Shown piece after piece: positions 1-5,456 of a stretch of DNA of 5,777 nt. The position numbers and the translations under genes are program-made. The DNA comes from Clostridiales bacterium UBA1381 (GTDB taxonomy: Bacteria > Bacillota > Clostridia > UBA1381): assembly GCA_002305435.1 (NCBI GenBank), contig DBQZ01000024.1, positions 13,854-19,630 of the forward strand. Direction: 5' to 3'. Below the pieces are notes generated by a model that saw nothing but the letters and a program-made list of their open reading frames with translations, was not told the DNA's origin and did no database searches. The first letter of the stretch is position 1; every line of letters starts with the position of its first letter.

Positions 1-32
1 GAAAGAGTGCGGTAAAGTATAACAGCCGCCAG

Positions 33-74
33 CATGGAACCCAGGGCAACGCTGTTATCTTACAACCCGCCCCC
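33..74 (-). repeat. Left copy of a 42-bp imperfect inverted repeat
   Basis: Read on the minus strand, this stretch matches bases 5716-5757 without gaps at 34 of 42 positions. Shared blocks include GGAACCCAG, GTTAT and GCCCCC in the orientation seen here. Similarity may extend outward to about base 14 with small gaps. A perfect 8-bp inverted repeat, ATAACAGC (19-26) and GCTGTTAT (51-58), could fold into a long-loop hairpin, but no T-run follows and the arm is not conserved in the right-hand copy. No gene is visible in bases 1-146. The right-hand copy closes a tandem array, so this may be the edge of a mirrored array lying outside the window (inference). Confidence 0.6.
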
Positions 75-76
75 TT

Positions 77-123
77 ATGTTACTTATTGTCTGTAGACTT
101 ATTATATTCAAAAGCGTTATAAT
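77..123 (+). promoter_or_regulatory. C-box operator overlapping the C-R operon promoter
   Basis: Bases 79-109 resemble the operators of C-protein-controlled restriction systems such as PvuII and Esp1396I. There is an ACTTATTGTC half-site pair (82-91), a central TGTA, then GACTTAT (96-102). The left box matches better than the right, which is degenerate. A -10 element TATAAT lies at 118-123, and the best -35 is TAGACT (94-99) with an 18-bp spacer, inside the operator. In known systems a C dimer on the left box activates transcription, and filling the right box at high C concentration blocks the -35, giving a self-limiting pulse. Transcription would start near 130, leaving a leader of about 17 bases that begins just before the ribosome binding site. 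Confidence 0.75.
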
Positions 124-146
124 ATGTATTATGGAGGATTGTAACT

Positions 147-380
147 ATGGATATAGTAAAAGTTTTTGGTTCTAACTTAAAGAAATACAGAACTGCAATG
201 GGTATATCTCAAGAATTATTTGCTGATAAATGCGGTTTGCACCGGACTTATATTAGTGCAATCGAATGTTATCGCAGAAGTATATCTCTTGAAAATATTC
301 AGCGCATTGCCGATGCACTTAACATTGAAGCGTATAAACTTCTTCTCGAAAATAAGGAGGATACAGAAAATGACAAATAA
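147..380 (+). CDS. Controller (C) protein of the restriction-modification system, XRE-family HTH
   Basis: This 77-residue protein is essentially one XRE/Cro-type helix-turn-helix domain, the normal size for restriction-modification controller proteins. Helix 2 is around SQELFADKCG (21-30) and the recognition helix around LHRTYISAIE (31-40). The following segment, ISLENIQRIADALNI (46-60), is typical of C proteins and forms the dimerising part of the fold. A GGAGG at 133-137 lies 9 bases before the ATG. The gene overlaps the endonuclease gene by 11 bp and sits directly behind a C-box-like operator, so it is predicted to activate and then limit its own operon, delaying nuclease synthesis until the methyltransferase has acted. 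A generic XRE repressor is the alternative, but position and operator favour a C protein. Confidence 0.88.
   Translation: MDIVKVFGSNLKKYRTAMGISQELFADKCGLHRTYISAIECYRRSISLENIQRIADALNIEAYKLLLENKEDTENDK
354..360 (+). promoter_or_regulatory. Ribosome binding site fixing the endonuclease start
   Basis: AAGGAGG lies inside the C gene, 9 bases before the ATG at 370. It is a near-perfect Shine-Dalgarno sequence and decides the start: the same frame is open back to an ATG at 220, but that one lies within the C coding region and has no such site. Confidence 0.85.
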
Positions 381-921
381 AATCAAAGAATTTCGTGATG
401 GTATATTTGCTCTTAGAACTCGTAGATTTGGCGCAGTTGCAGAACTTATGATTGAAGCACTCTACAACTTTACCAAATCTCACAATCAGTTCCATGACCG
501 CTATGATGAAGTCGGACACCAGAGAATTGAGATTAAGTTCTCCACCGTCATGAAATCCAATGAAGCAGTCATTAGCCGATTCAATTCTATCGACCAATGT
601 AAACAAGCAAACCTCGGAAATCGTGCACTAAACAGTACCGATATGTACAATTACGATTTTGATTGTAATATTCAACAGGTGAAGCGTTTAGAGTTCGATG
701 TTCTCTATTACGGTCTATTCTTTGCTGATCGGATTGCTATTTTTAAGATGCACTCCAATGAGATTCTGTCTTGTTTTGGATACTCGGACAAGCAGCACAA
801 AGGTAACAAAGGCGAAGGTCAGTTCCATCTTAATCGCAATAGTATTGGTTATCATATGCAGAACCACTTTGTTCAATGGCTTACATACGAGGAACTGTAT
901 GATTTGCTCAACGCTCTTTAA
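370..921 (+). CDS. Type II restriction endonuclease, PD-(D/E)XK type, specificity unknown
   Basis: This 183-residue protein has an N-terminal helix with a conserved-looking acid (GAVAELMIE, E25), then D43/D46 and a strand RIEIKFS (52-58). D46, E54 and K56 fit the D...ExK core of PD-(D/E)XK nucleases, which bind Mg2+ and hydrolyse both DNA strands. The C-terminal part (FHLNRNSIGYH, 152-162, and TYEELYDLL, 172-180) looks like a conserved structural block but I cannot place it. I do not recognise a named endonuclease family, so the target site is open. Identification rests on the motif plus context: directly after a C gene, with 11 bp overlap, and convergent with a DNA methyltransferase. It is likely a homodimer, as short type II enzymes usually are. 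It is AT-rich compared with dnaN and ymfI, in keeping with horizontal transfer. Confidence 0.82.
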   Translation: MTNKIKEFRDGIFALRTRRFGAVAELMIEALYNFTKSHNQFHDRYDEVGHQRIEIKFSTVMKSNEAVISRFNSIDQCKQANLGNRALNSTDMYNYDFDCNIQQVKRLEFDVLYYGLFFADRIAIFKMHSNEILSCFGYSDKQHKGNKGEGQFHLNRNSIGYHMQNHFVQWLTYEELYDLLNAL

Positions 922-3079
922 GGAATAATGCTTTTCCGCTTAACGCTGTTTGGATTGTCTTGATCTGCTCGACAGTTAATCCATACAACTCCATAATATC
1001 GCTATCCAAGTCTTCATATAGACCGCTTATGTTTTCAGAAGAATTCATTATGCGGTCTACTTTTTTTATAATAGCTGTTTGAATATCCTTTGGAACAACG
1101 GGTATCGGCATTTGCTCAATGTGTGAGCGGAGTAATTTGACCGAGTTAAATCTCTTTGAGATAAAGTATGCAGCAACACTTGAGTTAAGTATAGCCAAAA
1201 TATACTTCATATCAATCTCATCAATTTCGGGAATAACAATGTTGCAGCTATTCAACGAAAGTGTTTGATTATTATCATAAGTAAACACAGGAACTTCGCT
1301 AATAAAGCGATATAATAACTTTTCTTTTGCCCTGTATATTTCTACAGGAGCTACTTGCTGAAAAGACTCCGGCACAAAGCGAATGTAATTTCCCGATGGC
1401 GTCATCCCATATCGTTGAATATCGCTGCCCTTCAGAATAATCTCGTTATCATCAGCTTTTTCGGTAGATATATATTCCTTGTTATTTCCGGTAACAATAC
1501 CGAGTGCGAATTTTGCATTCCCCTTCAAATAGATGGCGTTTTTAATTGTACTAATTGCATCCAAACACTGGTTTTCTTCATCTGATACATTAAGAGAAAG
1601 TGTACCGTTAAAAAAAGTGCGCGGTTTGGATATGACAAAATCATCTTTTCCGGTTGATACTTTACACCCGACTACAGTTTTTTCATTATTCGGTGTGATA
1701 CCAAGAATAATGGATGGACACTGAACACCAGAAAATACATTTCCCAAATATGAAATAAATCTGAATGAGCAAGAATTGATCAACAATCTTCTGACGGTGT
1801 CATGTGCTGCAACGTTTAAAATTGCTTCGGGAAGAACAAATGCCAGTATACCATTGGGATTAAGCATAGATAATGCTTTTTCGACAAACAAATCATAGGA
1901 TTCTATATTCTTGCCAACCGCAGTTTTGAATATCTTACGGCATCGGAGGGCATCCTCTTCTGAAAAGTCACCACCCCAAGGCGGATTGCCGACAATTACA
2001 TCGAACTTCTGCATAAAAGTATCAAAATATGTATTGCCCATGATAATTCTGGAACGAATATCTGTAACAGACATTTCCGGAGCCATAAGTGCAACGTTAA
2101 TTCGAGACAGAAAAACACTTATGGGATCAATATCTTGTCCGTAAAGCTTGGCATAATCTATTCCCTTTACTCCAAGACTCAATAAGAAGTTACCTGTACC
2201 GCAACAAGGATCACAAATTGTCTTTGTTCTCAAGTTAACATCGTTTTCATATAACTTATCAATCAGTTCATTAACAACTTTTTCCGGAGTATAATACGCA
2301 CCCGCACTTTTTCTCTGACCAATATCCCGCAAGGAAATATATACAAAACCTAAAGAATCCTCTCCTTTTACAAAAAGAATTTCTTTTAAAAGGGCAGGCA
2401 GCAATTTATTGATTAAAACAGAATCGAGCGTATAGTTTCCAATCAAATCCTTTATTAAAAAATGAAAATCACTTGTATGTCCTTGAGATAGGAAATCCGA
2501 CAACACATTATTGTCCGAAAATTGAATGCTGTGACTTTGATAGTAAAGCTGAACAGCAAAATTAGCAAGGATTACCAATAGGTCTCTTTCATCTTCAACT
2601 ACGTTAAGTTCCAACAAATCAGAAACCAACTGCTTATTGCTTGCAGTATGAACATAATCTTTGTATAGAACCTTACCAGTGGCGTTTTTTTTATTTCTGC
2701 GACTTTTGAGCTTTTTGTTATCGCTTGATTTGATTTCCGTAACAAACCTTTCAATATACCCAGAACTAAACTGTTGATCTCCAATGTCAGGTGTAATCTT
2801 ACCCAAACGAATCCAGTTCTTTGCTGTTGCCTTTGATATAGATAATGTTTTGCATACATCATCAATTGTAAGCACTTTTTGTGATACATCAAACAAACTT
2901 AGCTGATCATTATCAATTCTTTTTTTTCGCCTGTCTACAGGTTTAGTCGCCGTTTCCGGTATCAACCATACACCATTAACCATATTAGCACCGCTGATAC
3001 ACCCCTGCTCGCACAAAATCTGAACTCGGCGCATGGATATATTAAACTTCGCAGCTGCATCCTTAACAGAAATATACAT
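908..3079 (-). CDS. Type II DNA adenine-N6 methyltransferase with two N-terminal HTH domains
   Basis: This 723-residue protein should transfer a methyl group from S-adenosylmethionine to adenine in the target site, protecting host DNA from the adjacent endonuclease. Motif X is GAYYTP (260-265), motif I DPCCGTGNF (290-298), an acidic motif II region GQDIDP (314-319) and motif IV NPPWG (365-369), the gamma-class order. Residues ~525-665 (ALGIVTGNN, EIILKGSDIQRYG, YILAILNSSVAAYFISKRF, HIEQMPIP) look like a TaqI-type C-terminal target-recognition domain. Two MerR/excisionase-like helix-turn-helix segments precede the catalytic part (about 1-45 and 69-115), joined to it by a basic linker (KKLKSRRNKK, 122-131). 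GGAGG lies 5 bases before the ATG. The 3' end overlaps the endonuclease gene by 14 bp. The size is well above that of simple M.TaqI-like enzymes (~420 aa). A combined type IIG enzyme is less likely because no nuclease motif is evident and a separate nuclease gene is present. Confidence 0.9.
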   Translation of the reverse strand: MYISVKDAAAKFNISMRRVQILCEQGCISGANMVNGVWLIPETATKPVDRRKKRIDNDQLSLFDVSQKVLTIDDVCKTLSISKATAKNWIRLGKITPDIGDQQFSSGYIERFVTEIKSSDNKKLKSRRNKKNATGKVLYKDYVHTASNKQLVSDLLELNVVEDERDLLVILANFAVQLYYQSHSIQFSDNNVLSDFLSQGHTSDFHFLIKDLIGNYTLDSVLINKLLPALLKEILFVKGEDSLGFVYISLRDIGQRKSAGAYYTPEKVVNELIDKLYENDVNLRTKTICDPCCGTGNFLLSLGVKGIDYAKLYGQDIDPISVFLSRINVALMAPEMSVTDIRSRIIMGNTYFDTFMQKFDVIVGNPPWGGDFSEEDALRCRKIFKTAVGKNIESYDLFVEKALSMLNPNGILAFVLPEAILNVAAHDTVRRLLINSCSFRFISYLGNVFSGVQCPSIILGITPNNEKTVVGCKVSTGKDDFVISKPRTFFNGTLSLNVSDEENQCLDAISTIKNAIYLKGNAKFALGIVTGNNKEYISTEKADDNEIILKGSDIQRYGMTPSGNYIRFVPESFQQVAPVEIYRAKEKLLYRFISEVPVFTYDNNQTLSLNSCNIVIPEIDEIDMKYILAILNSSVAAYFISKRFNSVKLLRSHIEQMPIPVVPKDIQTAIIKKVDRIMNSSENISGLYEDLDSDIMELYGLTVEQIKTIQTALSGKALFLKER

Positions 3080-3108
3080 AGCTACCTCCGTAATTATCTA
3101 ATGAGTAC

Positions 3109-3137
3109 ATTATACTTCATAAAACGAACAATGTCAA
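3109..3137 (-). promoter_or_regulatory. Perfect-consensus promoter of the methyltransferase gene
   Basis: Read on the minus strand: TTGACA (3137-3132), a 17-bp spacer, then TATAAT (3114-3109). This matches the housekeeping sigma consensus at all 12 positions with optimal spacing. The start would fall near 3102, giving a leader of about 23 bases that includes the GGAGG. No C-box is visible here, so the methyltransferase is expected to be expressed at once on entry into a new host, unless its own N-terminal HTH domains repress it. Confidence 0.85.
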
Positions 3138-3172
3138 CATTAATGATAAAAATTTAACCCCCCTTACCCCCA

Positions 3173-3201
3173 TTGACAATCCCTCTCTAAAATGATAAAA
3201 T
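3173..3201 (+). promoter_or_regulatory. Candidate rightward promoter reading into the origin and dnaN
   Basis: TTGACA (3173-3178), a 17-bp spacer and TAAAAT (3196-3201) match the consensus at 11 of 12 positions. It is divergent from the methyltransferase promoter, 35 bp away. A transcript from it would cross all the DnaA boxes before reaching dnaN, with a leader over 300 bases long. It could be the ancestral dnaN promoter, a source of origin-activating transcription, or a leftover. Confidence 0.5.
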
Positions 3202-3417
3202 AAAACCATCCCACCCGTGGATACCGCTGTGGACATCCCGTGGATAACCCCCCTCCCCCGTGGACAGCACGTGGATACCTCACTTCCACCCATTTTTTTC
3301 CAATACCCGCTGTCCACACGTATCCACACCAACCCACAGTCCGCCAACACCTGCAAGGGGAAATTTTCCTCCCGTATCTAAGCCGGATTTTGCGGTTTTC
3401 CACGCTGTAAACACCCC

Positions 3418-3435
3418 TTATTACTACTACTGCTA
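3418..3435. other. DnaA-trio element of the origin
   Basis: The + strand reads TTA TTA CTA CTA CTG CTA, which is 3'-AAT AAT GAT GAT GAC GAT-5' on the other strand. That is the 3'-(G/A)AT-5' trinucleotide on which DnaA forms a filament on single-stranded DNA. It begins 13 bp after DnaA box 3396-3404, separated by CACCCC, and runs 3' to 5' away from the boxes into AT-rich DNA (3436-3447). Strand, polarity and order all agree with the published arrangement, which makes this the expected opening point of the duplex. Confidence 0.75.
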
Positions 3436-3444
3436 ATTTATTAT

Positions 3445-3467
3445 TGTATGTATGTACGTACGTACGT
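3445..3467. repeat. (YGTA) tetranucleotide repeat with self-complementary core
   Basis: Three TGTA units are followed by two CGTA units and a final CGT. Bases 3456-3467 (ACGTACGTACGT) are a perfect 12-bp palindrome. It sits just beyond the DnaA-trios at the expected unwinding site, where it could extrude as a hairpin or vary in length by slippage. Function unknown. Confidence 0.7.
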
Positions 3468-3481
3468 CCACCGCCGCATTT

Positions 3482-3510
3482 TTCACAATTTTACCTCCGG
3501 TGTGGATAAT
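3482..3510 (+). promoter_or_regulatory. Likely dnaN promoter covered by a perfect DnaA box
   Basis: TTCACA (3482-3487), a 17-bp spacer and GATAAT (3505-3510) match the consensus at 10 of 12 positions. The perfect DnaA box TGTGGATAA (3501-3509) covers the -10, so bound DnaA should repress dnaN. Transcription would start near 3517, leaving a very short leader with the AGGAG (3519-3523) almost at its 5' end, 7 bases before the ATG. Confidence 0.6.
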
Positions 3511-3530
3511 TACAAAAAAGGAGACCCATT

Positions 3531-4667
3531 ATGAAACTTATCTGCAACAAATCAATTCTAACAGACGCTATAAACACAGTTCAAAAAGCCGTAGGCTCAC
3601 GTCAAGCTCATCCGATACTCGAGTGTATCCACATAGAAGCCGACGGTTTCGGCAATGTGTCCTTTACCTGCAATAACACAGAAATCTGCATAGTTTATTC
3701 AATTAAATGCCAGGTTGAATACGCAGGCGACATTGCCCTTGAATCAAAAATGTTCGGAGAAATAATCCGCCGCCTTCCCGACGGCGACGTTACAATCGAC
3801 GTAAACGACCAAAACTACGTCGCCCGTATAAGCTGCGGCGCAAGCGTTATCAATATCCAGGGCTTCGACGGCGTGGAATACCCCGAACCGCCTGAGGTCG
3901 AGGAAACGTTCCGCTTCGAGCTTTCGCAGAACGTCCTGCGGAGGATGATCAAGAAAACATCCCCGTTTATCGCTACTACGGAAACGAAACGGCCTGTACT
4001 AAACGGGGCGCTTTTCCATATACGTGATAAAAACGTCCTTAAAATGGTCGCTACCGACGGACGGCGTATGGCTGTCGGCACGACTTACCTACAAAAAGAG
4101 CTTGAGACGACAAAGTTCGTCGTGCCGGGGCTTACGCTGAGGGAGCTTTTAAAGCTTATGAAAGAGGACGAGACCGACGTTGAAATTATCGTATCTAAAC
4201 GCAGGGCTATCTTCGATTTCGGCTATTACAGGCTCTATACACGGCTTTTAGAGGGGGAATACCTAAACTACGACCCAATACTTAACTCGGACAGTACGAC
4301 GATTATAAACGTTAATAACCGCATTTTCACAAACAGCCTCGAGCGTGCGCTTTTAATCATAAACGATGACGACCAGAACGCAAAACGCAACAAAGCCCCC
4401 GTGCGCCTCTCAATCGATATGCAGCGCATAGACATCAACTGCATAACCGCAAGAGGGCAGGTGCATGACGAGGTCGACGCCGGTATCACAGGCGACCCGA
4501 TTATGATAGGCTTCAACTGCCGCTACCTGATGGACGCTATCTCCGCCTGCGACGACGAGTTCATCAAGATGGAGCTTTCCACGCCGACGGCGGGCTGTTT
4601 CATCCGCAGCTCGTCCGATAAGGAGAGCTATATATTTATGGTACTGCCGGTGAAATTGTATGAATGA
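3531..4667 (+). CDS. dnaN: DNA polymerase III beta subunit (sliding clamp)
   Basis: The beta clamp is a ring-shaped homodimer that holds DNA polymerase III and many repair proteins on DNA. The 378-residue length is normal (about 366-380). Family signatures are present in all three domains: the N-terminal MKLICNKSIL...TVQKAV...PILECI (1-33); ETKRPVLNGALF (151-162), ATDGRRMA (174-181) and LEGEYLNYDPI (240-250) in domain II; FNCRYLMDAI (328-337) and the terminal MVLPVKLYE (370-378) in domain III. The last segment and the ATDGRRMA region help form the pocket that binds clamp-binding motifs of partner proteins. AGGAG lies 7 bases before the ATG. The origin-like DNA immediately upstream supports its being the chromosomal clamp. 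It overlaps the next gene by 8 bp and is not followed by recF, the usual neighbour. A second, accessory clamp copy is possible but less likely. Confidence 0.96.
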   Translation: MKLICNKSILTDAINTVQKAVGSRQAHPILECIHIEADGFGNVSFTCNNTEICIVYSIKCQVEYAGDIALESKMFGEIIRRLPDGDVTIDVNDQNYVARISCGASVINIQGFDGVEYPEPPEVEETFRFELSQNVLRRMIKKTSPFIATTETKRPVLNGALFHIRDKNVLKMVATDGRRMAVGTTYLQKELETTKFVVPGLTLRELLKLMKEDETDVEIIVSKRRAIFDFGYYRLYTRLLEGEYLNYDPILNSDSTTIINVNNRIFTNSLERALLIINDDDQNAKRNKAPVRLSIDMQRIDINCITARGQVHDEVDAGITGDPIMIGFNCRYLMDAISACDDEFIKMELSTPTAGCFIRSSSDKESYIFMVLPVKLYE

Positions 4668-5379
4668 GCTTAAAAGAGTAGTCATAACAGGAGCCGGCGG
4701 GGGGATAGGCTTTGCTATGGTGGAAAAGTTCCTCTCCCTCGGAAAAAGCGTCACCGCCATATACTCCGGCAGAGAGGAGAGCCGCAGCCGTCTTTCCAAG
4801 CTTCCGGTGCGCCTTATCAGGATGGATCTTAGAAGCGAGGATGAGATATGCGCAGGCGCAGCTGTTATCGAGGAGGAAGGCGGGGCGGATATACTGATAA
4901 ACAACGCCGCCATTGCGCCTGTGCAGAAAGTGATTACGGACGTAAGCGTAGCTGAATGGGACGATGTGTTTGCGGTAAACGTGCGGGGGATGTTCCTGCT
5001 CACAAAAGCCCTCCTGCCGGGGATGATACGCCGCCGGCGGGGGAGTATAGTGAACGTATCGTCTGTGTGGGGGGTTATGGGCGGAAGCTGTGAGGTGGCG
5101 TATTCGGCCTCAAAGGGGGCTGTGATTGCGTTTACGAAGGCTCTTGCGAGGGAAGCGGGGCTTTCGGGGATACGTGTAAACTGTATCGCCCCCGGAGTGA
5201 TAAGAACGCCTATGAACGATCATATCCCGCCTGAGGAGCTAAGCGCGCTTGCAGACGAGATTGCCTCAGGGCGGCTCGGCGAGGCGGCGGAGGTGGCGGA
5301 GGCGGCTGCGTTTTTGGCATGCGAGGGTGCGGGGTATGTGAACGGGCAGGTGGTATGCGTGGATGGGGGGATGGTGTGA
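4660..5379 (+). CDS. ymfI: SDR oxidoreductase, probable elongation factor P 5-aminopentanone reductase (YmfI)
   Basis: This 239-residue short-chain dehydrogenase/reductase has a complete active site: cofactor motif TGAGGGIG (10-17), NNAA (81-84), N107, S135, and Y148-x3-K152. The block SSVWGVMGGSCEVAYSASKG (134-153) followed by IRVNCIAPGVIRTPMNDH (171-188) is close to what I know of YmfI proteins. In B. subtilis YmfI reduces the 5-aminopentanone group on a lysine of elongation factor P to 5-aminopentanol, helping translation through proline runs. A FabG-type ketoacyl reductase is the main alternative, since the folds are the same. The ATG lies inside the end of dnaN, 8 bp overlap, behind only a weak GGTGA (4649-4653), so translational coupling to dnaN is likely. 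GC content is visibly higher than in the restriction genes. A strong terminator begins 9 bp after the stop. Confidence 0.82.
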   Translation: MNELKRVVITGAGGGIGFAMVEKFLSLGKSVTAIYSGREESRSRLSKLPVRLIRMDLRSEDEICAGAAVIEEEGGADILINNAAIAPVQKVITDVSVAEWDDVFAVNVRGMFLLTKALLPGMIRRRRGSIVNVSSVWGVMGGSCEVAYSASKGAVIAFTKALAREAGLSGIRVNCIAPGVIRTPMNDHIPPEELSALADEIASGRLGEAAEVAEAAAFLACEGAGYVNGQVVCVDGGMV

Positions 5380-5387
5380 GGAGATGG

Positions 5388-5413
5388 AAAAGACCGCTGG
5401 GGCGGTCTTTTTT
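5388..5413 (+). terminator. Intrinsic terminator of the dnaN-ymfI operon
   Basis: A perfect 10-bp stem, AAAAGACCGC (5388-5397) with GCGGTCTTTT (5402-5411), has a 4-base loop TGGG and a run of six T (5408-5413). It lies 9 bp after the ymfI stop, so transcription of the operon should end here. The A-run on the other side could let it work in both directions. Confidence 0.93.
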
Positions 5414-5456
5414 GTTGGGGAAAGCGGGGGCGGGTGGTCGTTCTGATGTTGGCGGG

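Larger units (their letters stand above)
3216..3510. other. Probable chromosomal replication origin (oriC) with DnaA box cluster
   Basis: About nine sites resemble the DnaA box TTATCCACA. In the TGTGGATAA orientation: 3216-3224 (7/9), 3228-3236 (7/9), 3239-3247 (8/9), 3259-3267 (6/9), 3270-3278 (7/9) and 3501-3509 (9/9). In the opposite orientation: 3310-3318 (7/9), 3320-3328 (8/9) and 3396-3404 (7/9), with a weak 6/9 at 3330-3338. The left group faces the right group. A 9-bp inverted repeat, GTGGACAGC (3260-3268) and GCTGTCCAC (3309-3317), links them. The last inner box is followed by a GC cluster (3412-3417), DnaA-trios and AT-rich DNA, the order of the unwinding system described in Bacillus subtilis. 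dnaN follows directly. No gene lies in the 450 bp between 3080 and 3530. Confidence 0.82.

Noticed and set aside
1..146. tRNA or small RNA gene at the left edge
   Set aside because: An 8-bp inverted repeat can form a hairpin, but there is no cloverleaf, promoter or T-run, and the arm is not kept in the homologous right-hand copy.
220..369. Longer endonuclease start at 220 adding 50 residues
   Set aside because: The extension lies wholly within the C gene in another frame, has no ribosome binding site, and AAGGAGG is ideally placed for the ATG at 370.
908..3079. Single-chain type IIG restriction-methyltransferase
   Set aside because: The N-terminal 250 residues show HTH units and a helical region but no evident PD-(D/E)XK motif, and a separate nuclease gene with its controller is adjacent.
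3216..3340. Iterons of a plasmid origin
   Set aside because: The repeats match DnaA boxes, occur in both orientations with irregular spacing, and no Rep gene is near; dnaN and DnaA-trios favour a chromosomal origin. A chromid or large plasmid is not strictly excluded.
3117..3403. Two 79-residue minus-strand frames across the DnaA boxes
   Set aside because: They are Gly/Trp/Val-rich by virtue of repeated GTGGATA and C-runs, and overlap the origin and both promoters.
4410..5003. 197-residue minus-strand frame opposite dnaN and ymfI
   Set aside because: It is antisense to two clearly identified genes and shows Ser/Thr-rich composition without any domain.
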